From positions 124,001 to 188,000 of the forward strand of contig NZ_PVBT01000005.1 of NCBI RefSeq assembly GCF_002980555.1: a stretch of DNA of 64,000 nt, read 5' to 3'. This DNA comes from Phyllobacterium myrsinacearum. Lineage in GTDB: Bacteria; Pseudomonadota; Alphaproteobacteria; Rhizobiales; Rhizobiaceae. The stretch's first letter is position 1, and each line of letters starts with the position of its first letter. Made by a program: the position numbers and the translations under genes. Of the stretch, positions 37,068 through 47,067 are shown piece after piece. Under the pieces are notes generated by a model. It was not told where the DNA came from. It did no database searches and saw nothing but the letters and a program-made list of their open reading frames with translations.

Positions 37068-38305
37068 TGGATTGTTCCTCCCTTGACTGTGTTCTCATAC
37101 CATTTGGCCAGCAATTGCCGCTCCTCGCTGGAGATGGCGGTCACGTTGGCCGGCGGCATGGCGTGCGAGCGCCCCGCCTGGAGATAGATCTCGCGGGCAT
37201 GCGCGGCGATCTGGCCATCGGTTTCCAGCATCACGCCCTTGGGCGGGGCGACAAGCCCTTCCCAGCCCGGCTCCTTGGCGTGGCACATGGAGCAGCGGCC
37301 GAGGACCGTATCGCGCACCTTGGGAAATTCCGCCGCGGCGATGAAGGGCTGCTGCACGGCCGATACCTTGTCGGCAGCCGGGCCTCCCGACAGGATCTTC
37401 GGCACCGTCGACAGCCACATGATGACGATGAACAGGATGGCGGTGACAAGCCACGTCCAGGTCGGGTCACCCTTGCGGGCGTGGCGCGTGTTGAACCAGT
37501 GGCGGATGGTGACGCCCATCAGGAACACCAGCGAGGCGATGATCCAGTTGTACTGGGTGCCGAATGCCAGCGGATAATGGTTCGACAGCATCAGGAACAG
37601 CACCGGCAGCGTCAGGTAATTGTTGTGGGTGGAGCGCTGCTTGGCCTGCTTGCCGAGCTTGGGGTCCGGCGTCTTGCCGGCAATGAGGTCCGCAACCACC
37701 TTCTTCTGGTTGGGAATGATGATCATGAACACGTTTGCCGACATGATCGTCGCCGTGAAGGCGCCCAGATGCAGAAAGGCGGCGCGGCCGGTGAACAGCT
37801 GCGTATAGCCCCAGGCCATGCCCACCAGAACGAAATAGAGCAGCACCATCAGCCGCGTATCGTTGCGGCCCAGCGGCGACTTGCAGATCGTGTCATAGAC
37901 CACCCAGCCGCCGAAGATCGAGGCCAGCGAGATCGCGATGGCCACCGGGCGCGACACATCGAGCACATGCGGATCGATCAGGTAGAGGTCGGCGCCGGCA
38001 TAATAGACGATGCACAGCATGGCGAAGCCGGACAGCCATGTCGCATAGGATTCCCATTTGAACCAGGTCAGATGTTCGGGCATCTGCGCCGGGGCGACCA
38101 GATATTTCTGGATGTGGTAGAAACCGCCGCCATGCACCTGCCATTCCTCGCCATGGGCACCGGCGGGAAGGTCCGGACGCTGCCGCAGGCCAAGGTCAAG
38201 CGCCACGAAATAGAATGACGAGCCGATCCACGCAATGCCGGTGATCACGTGCAACCAGCGGACGGCAAAATTCAGCCATTCCCAGGCTATGGCATATTCA
38301 TACAT
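37064..38305 (-). CDS. puuD: Membrane-bound urate oxidase with cytochrome c domain
   Basis: This 413-aa protein oxidises urate to 5-hydroxyisourate in the inner membrane. It has about eight spans with conserved His/Trp (WLHVITGIAWIGSSFYF near 14-30, HNNYLTLPVLFLMLSNHYP) and a C-terminal cytochrome c domain with CSMCH near residue 330, which passes electrons to the respiratory chain instead of making H2O2. This replaces cofactor-free uricase. The start at 38305 (MYEYAIAWEWL) has AAGGGAG ahead. It is divergent from a LysR gene, its probable regulator. Confidence 0.93.
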   Translation of the reverse strand: MYEYAIAWEWLNFAVRWLHVITGIAWIGSSFYFVALDLGLRQRPDLPAGAHGEEWQVHGGGFYHIQKYLVAPAQMPEHLTWFKWESYATWLSGFAMLCIVYYAGADLYLIDPHVLDVSRPVAIAISLASIFGGWVVYDTICKSPLGRNDTRLMVLLYFVLVGMAWGYTQLFTGRAAFLHLGAFTATIMSANVFMIIIPNQKKVVADLIAGKTPDPKLGKQAKQRSTHNNYLTLPVLFLMLSNHYPLAFGTQYNWIIASLVFLMGVTIRHWFNTRHARKGDPTWTWLVTAILFIVIMWLSTVPKILSGGPAADKVSAVQQPFIAAAEFPKVRDTVLGRCSMCHAKEPGWEGLVAPPKGVMLETDGQIAAHAREIYLQAGRSHAMPPANVTAISSEERQLLAKWYENTVKGGTIQ

Positions 38306-38439
38306 GCGGCTCTCCCTTTTATGCGAAAGAGTATGTGCCAAAGCCTGAGCCGCAGGAAAACGCCATAAATCGCCCATCTCTTTCAAAAAAAACTATAAAA
38401 TGCTACAGCATGGAACGGTGTAAGACAGGGGTGGGAACC

Positions 38440-39354
38440 ATGTCATATTTCGATAATCTTCGTGTTTTCGTTCGCGTCGTCGAACTGGGAAACCTTTCTG
38501 CCGCCGGCCGGGACCAGCGGGCGTCCCCGGCTGTCGCCAGCAACCGCATCAAGGAACTGGAGCGCTATCTCGGCGTGCGCCTTTTCAACCGCACCACGCG
38601 CAAGCTGACGCCGACCGAGCATGGCCGCGTCTTCTATGAAGGGGCGGTCAAGATCATTGAGGCCATCAACGAGGCGGAAGCGGCGATTGCCGACCTGTCG
38701 CAAAAGCCGAAGGGTGCCATCCGCATCACCGCGCCGCTCGGCATCGGCCGCCGGCTGATTGCCTCCGGCGTGCCGGAATTCCACGACAAATATCCGGATA
38801 TCGAGGTGCGGCTGCGATTGTCGGACCACAATATCGACATCATGAGCGAGGGCGTCGACGTCGCCTTCAAGCTCGGCATTCTCGAAGATTCCAATCTGCG
38901 CATGCGCGGCATCATGAATTGCGAGCGGGTGATCTGCGCCTCGCCGGACTACCTTGCCAAGCGCGGCATCCCGGCCAGCCCGGACGAACTCATAACCGGG
39001 CATCACGATTGCCTGCTTCTGCGCTATCCCGGCTCCAAGGAATATTACTGGACGCTGCAGACGCCGGAAGGCCCGCGCAAGCTGGAGGTCAGCGGCCCCT
39101 ATGATTCCGACGACGGGGATGTTTTGACCCGCTGGGCGCTCGATGGCCGCGGCATCATCAACAAGCCGCTCTTCGAGGTCAAAAACCATATCAATGACGG
39201 GACATTGCAGCCGATCCTTGAGAATACGCCACCGGTCAGCATCCAGCTTGCGGCGATCTATCCGCACAAGCGGTTCCAGGACCCGAAGGTGCGGCTGATG
39301 ATCGATTTCATGACCGAGCGCTGCCAGCGCCTGATCAGCGCCATGCTCGAATAG
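38440..39354 (+). CDS. LysR family regulator, divergent from puuD-guaD
   Basis: This 304-aa regulator has the N-terminal helix-turn-helix (FVRVVELGNLSAAGRDQRASPAVASNRIKELE split over 9-40) and a substrate-binding-like domain from about 90 (GAIRITAPLGIGRRLI). The start at 38440 follows GGGTGGGA. The gap to puuD (38306-38439) is AT-rich near 38385-38400, where a LysR box and both promoters would fit. A purine intermediate such as urate is a plausible inducer, inferred from position only. Confidence 0.88.
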   Translation: MSYFDNLRVFVRVVELGNLSAAGRDQRASPAVASNRIKELERYLGVRLFNRTTRKLTPTEHGRVFYEGAVKIIEAINEAEAAIADLSQKPKGAIRITAPLGIGRRLIASGVPEFHDKYPDIEVRLRLSDHNIDIMSEGVDVAFKLGILEDSNLRMRGIMNCERVICASPDYLAKRGIPASPDELITGHHDCLLLRYPGSKEYYWTLQTPEGPRKLEVSGPYDSDDGDVLTRWALDGRGIINKPLFEVKNHINDGTLQPILENTPPVSIQLAAIYPHKRFQDPKVRLMIDFMTERCQRLISAMLE

Positions 39355-39357
39355 GCA

Positions 39358-40218
39358 TCAGGCGTGCAGGCGCGCCTTCTGCTTCGGCAGGCGCTCCTCG
39401 CCGGTCCGGTGGTTGAGGGCCGAGGTCATGATCTCGGCCGCGGCCAGCGCCGCAATGACGGACGGGCGCTTGTCCTTGACCGCGGTTCCGCCCACCGGGC
39501 AGACAAGCCCGTCAAAAATGTCCGGGCGGCCGGCTTCCCGCTCCAGCCAGCTGCGGAACGTCGCCTTCTTGGTCTTCGAGCCGATCATGCCGACATAGGC
39601 GGCATCGCCCCGCGCCAGGGCTTCGGCGGTGATGAGAAAATCCAGCGCATGGTCATGGGTGAGGACGACGAAGGCGCTGCCCGCCGGTGCATCGCGCACC
39701 ACCATTTCCGGCATTGCCGTCAGGCAGGTTTCGATGCCGGGGACCCGCGTGGCGGACAGTTCGATCTCGCGCGTGTCGACGAGGACGATGCGCAGCGGCA
39801 CCAGCGACAGGGCCATGGCCAGCGCATCGCCGACATGCCCCGCCCCGAAGATGTAGACATGCGGGCGCTGGGCGATTTCCAGGTCGACCTTTTCCACCAG
39901 CGCCGAACGCAGGGGCCTGTCCACCCGCTTGAAGCCAAGGGCAACCCGCCCGCCGCAGCATTGTCCGATCTCCGGTCCGAGCGGAACGGAAATATCGTCC
40001 GCATCCGCCCCGCCTTCGCTCAGCAGCCGCCGCGCATGGTCGATGGCCATGAATTCAAGCTGGCCGCCGCCGATGGTCCCAAAAATGCAGTCGACCGCAA
40101 CCAGCATCCAGGCGCCCGCTTCGCGCGGCGTCGAGCCGCTGGCGGACTTCACCTCGACCAGCACCACATGTTTGCGCCGGTTGAGAAAGTCCCTGATATC
40201 ATCGCGGTTCGACGGCAT
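39358..40218 (-). CDS. xdhC: Xanthine dehydrogenase accessory protein XdhC
   Basis: This 286-aa chaperone binds and sulfurates the molybdenum cofactor and inserts it into XdhB. It has the N-terminal XdhC/CoxI block (EVKSASGSTPREAGAWMLV), a C-C pair in IGQCCGGR, and a C-terminal Rossmann fold with VYIFGAGHVGDALA (about 120-133) and GSKTKKATFRSWL. It is the last gene of uraH-xdhA-xdhB-xdhC, seven bases after xdhB. Confidence 0.93.
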   Translation of the reverse strand: MPSNRDDIRDFLNRRKHVVLVEVKSASGSTPREAGAWMLVAVDCIFGTIGGGQLEFMAIDHARRLLSEGGADADDISVPLGPEIGQCCGGRVALGFKRVDRPLRSALVEKVDLEIAQRPHVYIFGAGHVGDALAMALSLVPLRIVLVDTREIELSATRVPGIETCLTAMPEMVVRDAPAGSAFVVLTHDHALDFLITAEALARGDAAYVGMIGSKTKKATFRSWLEREAGRPDIFDGLVCPVGGTAVKDKRPSVIAALAAAEIMTSALNHRTGEERLPKQKARLHA

Positions 40219-40225
40219 GGGACGC

Positions 40226-42562
40226 TCACTTCCCGCTTCGCGCAGCGCGCAGCCGCTCGACCGCCATCAGCACGCGTTCCGGCGTCGCCGGGGCATCGAG
40301 GCGCGGCGCGATCCGGTAGCCGGCAACGCTGGCGACAGCCATGGAGATTGCCTCGAGCACGGAGATGGCCAGCATGAACGGCGGCTCGCCGACCGCCTTG
40401 GAGCGGCGGATCGTCTCCTCGCGGTTCACCGACCATGTGGCCAATTCCACGTTGAACTGACGCGGACGGTCCGAGGCGAGCGGGATCTTGTAGGTGGAGG
40501 GCGCATGGGTGCGCAGGCGTCCCTTGGCGTCCCACCAGAGTTCCTCGGTGGTCAGCCACCCCATGCCCTGGACGAAGGCGCCTTCGACCTGGCCGAGATC
40601 GAGCGCCGGATTGAGCGATTTTCCGACGTCATGCAGGATATCCGTCCGGTCCACCTGATACTCGCCGGTCAGCGTATCGATGCTGACTTCCGAAACCGAG
40701 GCGCCATAGGCGAAGTAATAGAACGGCCGGCCCCTGCCTTCGGCGCGGTTCCAGTGGATTTTCGGGGTCTTGTAGAAACCCGCCGCCGACAGCTGCACGC
40801 GGGCGCCATAGGCTGTCCGGATGAAGTCGGCAAACGGGATCAGGCGATTGCCCACCCGGACCGTGTTGGGTTCGAAGAAGACTTCGTTCCTTGCGACGGC
40901 ATAATGTTCGGCGGCGAAATCCACCAGCCGCGCCTTGATCTGCTGTGCCGCATTGGCGGCGGCCATGCCGTTGAGATCGGACCCGGACGAGGCTGCCGTC
41001 GCCGATGTGTTGGGCACCTTCGCCGTGGTCGTCGCGGTCACCTTGACGCGGTCAAGATCGACCTGAAACTCATCGGCCACCACCTGCGCCACCTTGGTGT
41101 AGAGCCCCTGCCCCATTTCCGTGCCGCCATGGTTCAGATGGATCGAGCCGTCGCTGTAGACATGCACCAGCGCGCCCGCCTGGTTGTATTCGGTCTTGGT
41201 GAAGGAGATGCCGAACTTGACCGGCGTCAGCGCGATGCCGCACTTGATGATCCGGCTGCCGCGGTTGAAGGCAAGAACCGCTTCGCGCCGCGCCGCGTAG
41301 TCCGAGGATGCCTCCAGTTCGGCGACGATCTGCGGAATGATATTGTCTTCAACGGTCTGGTGGTAGGGCGTGACGTTCCTGCCGGTGCCGCCGTAGAAAT
41401 TGGCCTTGCGGATTTCCAGCGGGTCCTTCCCCAGCGCATAGGCGATATCCTCGATCATCCGCTCGCCGCCGACCATGCCCTGCGGGCCGCCAAAACCGCG
41501 AAACGCCGTGTTGGACACCGTATTGGTCTTGAGCGGCCGCGAACGCAGGCGGACATTGGGATAGAAATAGCAATTGTCGGCGTGGAACAGCGCCCGGTCG
41601 GTGACCGGTCCTGAGAGATCAGCTGAGAAACCGCAGCGCGCCGAAAACGTTGCGTCCACCGCTGCGATGCGGCCGTCATCGTCAAAGCCGAGTTCATAGG
41701 CCACGTGGAAATCGTGGCGTTTGCCTGTGGCCACCATGTCGTCGTCGCGGTCCGGTCTGATCTTTACCGCCCGCTTGTATTTCTTTGCGGCAACCGCAGC
41801 GACGGCGGCGAAGAGGTTGGCCTGCGTTTCCTTGCCGCCGAAGCCGCCGCCCATGCGCCGCACATTGACCGTGACCGCATTGGCGGGTACGCCGAGAACA
41901 TGGCCGACCATGTGCTGGGTCTCGCTCGGGTGCTGGGTCGAGGAATACACCGTCACCTCGTCATCCTCGCCGGGCATGGCAAAGGCGATGTGGCCCTCGA
42001 GATAGAAATGATCCTGCCCGCCGATGCGCATTTCACCGCTCAGCCGGTTCGTTGCCTTGGCAAGCCCCTCGGCGATATCTCCGCGCTCGAGCTTGAGCGG
42101 ATCGATGACCAGCGGATAGCCGGCTTTTTCGGCGTCGAGCACGTCGATGGCGTGATCGAGATCGCGATATTCCACCTTGACCTTCGCGGCAGCGTTCCGG
42201 GCGATCTGCCGCGTCTCGGCAATGACGGCAAACATGGGCTGGCCATGGAATTCCACCTTACCCACCGCAAAGACCGGATCGTCATGCTTGCCCGCCGGGC
42301 TCACATCATTGTGGCCGGGGATATCATCCGCCGTCAGGACACCGATGACACCCGCACACGCCCTGACCGCTTCGAAATCGATCGACAGGATGTCCGCATG
42401 CGCACGCTGCGACAGGCCGAGATAGGCGTGCAGCGTGTCGGCCGGTTCCGGCATGTCATCGATATATTCGGCGGAACCGGAAACGTGCTTGTGGCCGGAT
42501 TCATGCGGCTGTTGTTCGTGCACCCCGCCCTTGATGCGGGCCATCGGCTGGATCGAATTCAT
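40226..42562 (-). CDS. xdhB: Xanthine dehydrogenase, molybdopterin subunit
   Basis: This 778-aa subunit carries the Moco active site that hydroxylates hypoxanthine and xanthine. Recognisable blocks are SAEYIDDMPEP near the N-terminus, RRMGGGFGGKETQ (about 230-242), FRGFGGPQGM, TAASSGSDLNG and KAVGEPPFMLA near 728-738, whose Glu is the catalytic base in characterised enzymes. AGGAGG lies upstream of the ATG. It is flanked by xdhA and xdhC in the standard order. Confidence 0.95.
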   Translation of the reverse strand: MNSIQPMARIKGGVHEQQPHESGHKHVSGSAEYIDDMPEPADTLHAYLGLSQRAHADILSIDFEAVRACAGVIGVLTADDIPGHNDVSPAGKHDDPVFAVGKVEFHGQPMFAVIAETRQIARNAAAKVKVEYRDLDHAIDVLDAEKAGYPLVIDPLKLERGDIAEGLAKATNRLSGEMRIGGQDHFYLEGHIAFAMPGEDDEVTVYSSTQHPSETQHMVGHVLGVPANAVTVNVRRMGGGFGGKETQANLFAAVAAVAAKKYKRAVKIRPDRDDDMVATGKRHDFHVAYELGFDDDGRIAAVDATFSARCGFSADLSGPVTDRALFHADNCYFYPNVRLRSRPLKTNTVSNTAFRGFGGPQGMVGGERMIEDIAYALGKDPLEIRKANFYGGTGRNVTPYHQTVEDNIIPQIVAELEASSDYAARREAVLAFNRGSRIIKCGIALTPVKFGISFTKTEYNQAGALVHVYSDGSIHLNHGGTEMGQGLYTKVAQVVADEFQVDLDRVKVTATTTAKVPNTSATAASSGSDLNGMAAANAAQQIKARLVDFAAEHYAVARNEVFFEPNTVRVGNRLIPFADFIRTAYGARVQLSAAGFYKTPKIHWNRAEGRGRPFYYFAYGASVSEVSIDTLTGEYQVDRTDILHDVGKSLNPALDLGQVEGAFVQGMGWLTTEELWWDAKGRLRTHAPSTYKIPLASDRPRQFNVELATWSVNREETIRRSKAVGEPPFMLAISVLEAISMAVASVAGYRIAPRLDAPATPERVLMAVERLRAARSGK

Positions 42563-42571
42563 GCTTTCCTC

Positions 42572-44050
42572 CTAGCCCGCAACCGCGGCATAACGGTTCA
42601 GCCGGACGGTCTCTTCGCCCGTCGTCTCCAGATGGAAGCGGCGCAGCAGGTTCCTGGCGGTCAAAAGCCGGTAGTCCGCCGAGGCGCGCCAGTCGGTCAA
42701 CGGCGTGAAATCCACTGTAAAGGCCGCCATGGCCCGCTCGATGGCCGCCTCATCCCACGCGGAACCGGTCAGCGCCGCCTCGACGGCGGCCGCGCGCTTT
42801 GGCGTCCCCGCCATGCCGCCGAAGGCAATCGTGGCGGCCTGTACCTTGCCTTCAGTGTCGAGCAGCACCTTGAACGCGCCGCACACCGATGAAATGTCCT
42901 CGTCGAGCCGTTTCGATATCTTGTAGACGGCGAACAATTCGCCCGGCTTGAGCGCGGGGATGTGGATGGCCTCGACGAATTCTCCGGGCATGCGGTCCTG
43001 TTTGCCATAGTCGATGAAGTATTTTTCCATCGGCACGCTCCGGCGGTTCGGGCCTTTGCGCAGGCGCACGCTTGCGCCGAGCGCAATCAGCGCCGGGGGC
43101 GTGTCGCCGATGGGCGAACCATTGGCGACATTACCGCCGATCGTGCCCATGTTGCGCACCTGCTCGCCGCCGATGCGGTTCCACAGCTCGGACAATTGCG
43201 GGAAATGTTCCGAGATGACCGGATAGGCGTCGGTGTAGCTTACCCCGGCGCCGAGTGTCAGCCCATCATCGTCGGCCGTGATCCGGCGCAGCCCGTCCAG
43301 ATGCGCGGTGAAGATGACGGGACCGATCTCCCGCATGAATTTCGTCACCCACAGCCCGACATCGGTCGAACCGGCAACAATGGTTGCGCCGGGATTGGCA
43401 TCGAGAACAGCGGCGAAGTCATCGGCGTCGGCGGGCAGGATAAAGCGTTGCTTGCCTTCGCCGATATCGACGCGCCTGCCATCCTTCAGCGCCTGCAGCT
43501 GTTCGATGACCCGTGCGCGCTCGGCGACAAGCGGATCATTGCCGGCATTGCGTGCCGACACGCTTTGCGCCGCCCGAATAATCGCGGCATAGCCGGTGCA
43601 GCGGCAGAGATTGCCCTGCAGCGCTTTTTCAATGTCGCGGACCGCCGGGCTCGGATTGTGCATCCACAAACCATAGAGCGACATGACGAAACCGGGCGTG
43701 CAGAAGCCGCACTGGGACGCATGGGTGTCGACCATCGCCTGCTGCACCGGGTGCAGCGTGCCGTCGGCGGCGGCAAGCGCCTCCACCGTGACGACATGGC
43801 AGGCATCGAGCGAGCCGACAAAACGGATGCAGGCATTGACCGATTCATAGGTCAGCTGGCCATGGGTCAGGCGGCCGACCAGGACAGTGCAGGCGCCGCA
43901 ATCGCCTTCGGCGCAGCCTTCTTTCGTGCCGCGCAACCGGCGATCGAGGCGCAGGAAATCGAGCAGCGTCTGGGTTGCCGCCACGTCGGTCAGTTCGACA
44001 AGCCGGTCATTGAGCAGGAAGCGGATGCTGGAGCGGGTCTGGATATCCAT
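42572..44050 (-). CDS. xdhA: Xanthine dehydrogenase, FeS/FAD subunit
   Basis: This 492-aa subunit takes electrons from Moco to NAD+. The N-terminal 2Fe-2S domain has GCAEGDCGACTV (about 44-55); the second cluster domain has CGFCTPGFVMSLYG and NLCRCTGY (about 147-154); the FAD domain follows from about 195, with the motifs VAGSTDVGLWV and TIGGNVANGSPIGDTPP. It lies between uraH and xdhB on one transcript. Confidence 0.95.
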   Translation of the reverse strand: MDIQTRSSIRFLLNDRLVELTDVAATQTLLDFLRLDRRLRGTKEGCAEGDCGACTVLVGRLTHGQLTYESVNACIRFVGSLDACHVVTVEALAAADGTLHPVQQAMVDTHASQCGFCTPGFVMSLYGLWMHNPSPAVRDIEKALQGNLCRCTGYAAIIRAAQSVSARNAGNDPLVAERARVIEQLQALKDGRRVDIGEGKQRFILPADADDFAAVLDANPGATIVAGSTDVGLWVTKFMREIGPVIFTAHLDGLRRITADDDGLTLGAGVSYTDAYPVISEHFPQLSELWNRIGGEQVRNMGTIGGNVANGSPIGDTPPALIALGASVRLRKGPNRRSVPMEKYFIDYGKQDRMPGEFVEAIHIPALKPGELFAVYKISKRLDEDISSVCGAFKVLLDTEGKVQAATIAFGGMAGTPKRAAAVEAALTGSAWDEAAIERAMAAFTVDFTPLTDWRASADYRLLTARNLLRRFHLETTGEETVRLNRYAAVAG

Positions 44051-44056
44051 GGCCGG

Positions 44057-44425
44057 TCAGCTCCCGCGATAGGTTGAATAGGCATAGGGCGCGACGAGCA
44101 GCGGCACGTGGTAGTGCGCGGCCTCGTCACCGATGCCGAAGCGGATCGGCACCACGTCGAGGAACGGCACGGCGCCATCGGTCTGCCCCCCGAGATAGGC
44201 GCCCACATGAAAACGCAGCTCATAGGTGCCGGCACGCATCTCCGCGCCGGCCAGAAGCGGCGCATCGCAGCGCCCGTCCGCATTGGTGCGCGTGCTGCGC
44301 AGCGCCGAGAACTGCTCGCCGTCAAGCCGCAGGAGATCGACCCGCAGGTTGGCGGCAGGTTTGCCGCTGGCGGTATCCAGCACATGCGTCGTCAGACGGC
44401 CTGTCGTTTCGTTCTGAGAACTCAT
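44057..44425 (-). CDS. uraH: 5-hydroxyisourate hydrolase
   Basis: This 122-aa transthyretin-like enzyme hydrolyses 5-hydroxyisourate to OHCU. It has the conserved THVLD with His 14, an Arg in the central strands (VVPIRFGI) and the diagnostic C-terminal tetrapeptide YRGS. The start at 44425 (MSSQNETT) has GGGAGGA ahead. It is the first gene of the xdh operon and is divergent from puuE-uraD across 181 bp that must contain both promoters. Confidence 0.95.
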   Translation of the reverse strand: MSSQNETTGRLTTHVLDTASGKPAANLRVDLLRLDGEQFSALRSTRTNADGRCDAPLLAGAEMRAGTYELRFHVGAYLGGQTDGAVPFLDVVPIRFGIGDEAAHYHVPLLVAPYAYSTYRGS

Positions 44426-44606
44426 GAGCGTTCCTCCCTCCCAAGGCGGATTTTCCACTTTTGCATCGCCCAGTTTGCCCGGCGCGGCGGCGGCGCAGTA
44501 GGCGGCGCTTCCTTACAGGACTTTCAAAATTTTCTGGGGGAATGCATCCCCGCTTATTTGATTATTCATGGGATCGGACCAGCAGAGTGGAGGACGGATC
44601 GCTGCC

Positions 44607-46025
44607 ATGAAATATCCCAGAGACTTGCATGGATACGGAGAAACCCCGCCGCAGGCCCATTGGCCGGACGGCGCAAAAATCGCTGTCCAGTTCGTTGTGA
44701 ACTATGAGGAAGGCGGCGAAAACTGCGTGCTGCACGGGGACGCCGCATCCGAAGCCTTTCTCTCGGAAATCGTCGGCGCGCAGGCCTGGCCGGGCCAGCG
44801 GCACTGGAACATGGAATCGATCTACGACTATGGCGCGCGGGCCGGATTCTGGCGCCTGCATCGCCTGTTCACCGGCAAGAACGTGCCGGTGACGGTCTAT
44901 GGCGTGGCAACCGCCCTGCAGCGCTCGCCGGCGCAGGTGCGCGCCATGCTGGATGCGGACTGGGAAATCGCCTCGCATGGGCTGAAGTGGATCGAATACA
45001 AGGACTACACCAGGGAGGCGGAGCGCGAGCATATGCGCGAGGCCATCCGCATCCATACCGATATCACCGGCGCGCGGCCGAAAGGCTGGTATACCGGCCG
45101 CTGCTCGGTCAACACGGTGGACCTTGCCGCAGAGGAAGGCGGCTTTGACTATGTCTCGGATTCCTATGCCGACGACCTGCCCTATTGGCACGAGGCCGCA
45201 GGCCGGCAGCAGCTGATCATCCCCTATACGCTGGATGCCAATGACATGCGCTTCGCCACGCCGCAGGGCTTCAATTCCGGCGAGCAGTTCTTCTCTTACC
45301 TCAAGGACAGTTTCGACACGCTCTATGCCGAAGGCGAAGCGGGTTCTCCCAAGATGATGAGCATCGGCCTGCATTGCCGTCTTGCCGGCAGGCCGGGACG
45401 CGCGGCCGCCGTCGCAAGGTTCATCGACTATGTGCAAAGCCACAGCCATGTCTGGCTGGCGCGGCGCATCGACATTGCCCGGCACTGGGCAAATACCCAT
45501 CCGCACCGGTCAGCCGAACCGCGTCCGTCGGCACTGACGGAAGCGGCGTTCGTTGCGCGCTTTGGCGGTGTCTTCGAACATTCCGAGTGGATTGCGCAGC
45601 GCGCCTTTGCGTCGGAGTTTTCCCATGCGCACGACACGGCACCGGGGCTGCATGCCCTGCTGACCACAGTCTTCCGCAGCGCGTCGCCGGAGGAGCGGCT
45701 TGCCGTCCTCAAGGCCCACCCGGATCTCGCCGGGAAACTGGCACAGGCCAAGCGCCTGACGGAAAGCTCCACGCAAGAACAGGCATCCGCCGGTCTCGAT
45801 GCGCTGACCGACGCGGAACGCGCGCAATTCGAAGCGCTCAACGGCCTCTACGTCGAAACCTTCGGCTTTCCCTTCATCATCGCGGTCAAGGATCACAGCA
45901 AGGATGGCATCCTCGAAGCCTTCAGGACGCGCGTCAAGAACGACCGGGAAACCGAGTTCAATACCGCCTGCCGGCAGGTGGAACGGATCGCGTTTCTCCG
46001 GCTGCAGGGCATGCTGCCAAACTGA
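44607..46025 (+). CDS. puuE: Fusion of PuuE allantoinase and OHCU decarboxylase
   Basis: This 472-aa bifunctional protein has residues 1-300 in the polysaccharide-deacetylase-like PuuE fold (WPDGAKIAVQFVVNYEEGGE, GYGETPP, SHGLKW, GWYTGRCS), the metal-independent allantoinase. Residues about 310-472 form the UraD fold, with the catalytic HPDLAGKLA and FEALNGLYVETFGFPFIIAVK. UraD makes S-allantoin from OHCU and PuuE opens it to allantoate, so two consecutive steps are joined. The start at 44607 follows GGAGG at 12 bases; an ATG at 44568 would add 13 residues. It leads the operon with alc and allA. Confidence 0.93.
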   Translation: MKYPRDLHGYGETPPQAHWPDGAKIAVQFVVNYEEGGENCVLHGDAASEAFLSEIVGAQAWPGQRHWNMESIYDYGARAGFWRLHRLFTGKNVPVTVYGVATALQRSPAQVRAMLDADWEIASHGLKWIEYKDYTREAEREHMREAIRIHTDITGARPKGWYTGRCSVNTVDLAAEEGGFDYVSDSYADDLPYWHEAAGRQQLIIPYTLDANDMRFATPQGFNSGEQFFSYLKDSFDTLYAEGEAGSPKMMSIGLHCRLAGRPGRAAAVARFIDYVQSHSHVWLARRIDIARHWANTHPHRSAEPRPSALTEAAFVARFGGVFEHSEWIAQRAFASEFSHAHDTAPGLHALLTTVFRSASPEERLAVLKAHPDLAGKLAQAKRLTESSTQEQASAGLDALTDAERAQFEALNGLYVETFGFPFIIAVKDHSKDGILEAFRTRVKNDRETEFNTACRQVERIAFLRLQGMLPN

Positions 46026-46035
46026 AGGGGTGCGC

Positions 46036-47067
46036 ATGCCGGATTGCGTGGATCATCTGCCCGCCTTTGCCCGCGACGGCATCAACCTTGCCTCCGCGGG
46101 GCTCGGCGCCAAGCCGCTGTTTGCCACCGATGAGTTCTTCGCTCCGCTCGAACGCATGCTCAGCGACAGCCCGGCCGTTTTCATCCCGGAAAAATACGAC
46201 GACCATGGCAAGTGGATGGACGGCTGGGAAACGCGGCGGCGGCGCGGCAGCGGTCATGACCACGCGGTCGTGCAGCTCGCCGCACCGGGCACCATCCGCG
46301 GCTTCGACGTCGATACCGCCCATTTCACCGGCAACTATCCGCCGGCCTGCCGCATCGAGGCAACGCTTTCGCCGCACGAGCCCAACGCCGCGACCCGGTG
46401 GACGGAAGTGCTGGCGTTGAGCCCGCTCGGTCCCGGCGCCCGGCATTTCTTTGCCTGCACGTCGGACGCCGTGTGGAGCCATGTGCGGCTCCACATCCAT
46501 CCCGATGGCGGCGTGGCGCGGCTGCGCGTCTACGGCCAGCCGTCCCTTGGCACCCATGGCGCCGACGGCAGCAGCATCGATCTGGCGGCCTCGCTGTTCG
46601 GCGGCCGCGTGGTCGCCATGTCCAACGCCCATTACGGCCATCAGCGCCTGCTGGCGCCGGGCCGCGGTGTCAATATGGGCGACGGCTGGGAAACGCGCCG
46701 CCGCCGGGAACCGGGGCACGACTGGATCATCATCCGCCTTGCCGCGCGCGGGACCATCGAAAGCGCTGTTGTCGACACCGCGCATTTCAAGGGCAATTTT
46801 CCCGACGCCTGCTCCATTCAGGCGGCAGACCTTGGAGACAGCAGCGGGGGTCTCGACCCGCTGGTGGTTCCCTCCTCCATGTTCTGGGATGAAATCCTGC
46901 CGCCGCAAAAACTGTCGGCCGATGCGATCCACGAATTTGGCGCCGGTCAGATCCGGCAGGCGGGCGCTGTCACCCATGCCCGCTTCAACATCTATCCCGA
47001 CGGCGGGGTGAGCCGTCTGCGCCTTTTCGGCAAGATCGGGAGCAAAGAACCATGCGCGACATTCTGA
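46036..47067 (+). CDS. alc: Allantoicase
   Basis: This 343-aa enzyme cleaves allantoate to ureidoglycolate and urea. It consists of two tandem repeats of one jelly-roll domain: GWETRRRR followed by DTAHFTGNYP in the first and GWETRRRR with DTAHFKGNFP in the second, plus HIHPDGGVARLRVYG and NIYPDGGVSRLRLFG. The start at 46036 has GAAGGGG ahead, 10 bp after puuE-uraD. It overlaps allA by 16 bp. Confidence 0.95.
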   Translation: MPDCVDHLPAFARDGINLASAGLGAKPLFATDEFFAPLERMLSDSPAVFIPEKYDDHGKWMDGWETRRRRGSGHDHAVVQLAAPGTIRGFDVDTAHFTGNYPPACRIEATLSPHEPNAATRWTEVLALSPLGPGARHFFACTSDAVWSHVRLHIHPDGGVARLRVYGQPSLGTHGADGSSIDLAASLFGGRVVAMSNAHYGHQRLLAPGRGVNMGDGWETRRRREPGHDWIIIRLAARGTIESAVVDTAHFKGNFPDACSIQAADLGDSSGGLDPLVVPSSMFWDEILPPQKLSADAIHEFGAGQIRQAGAVTHARFNIYPDGGVSRLRLFGKIGSKEPCATF

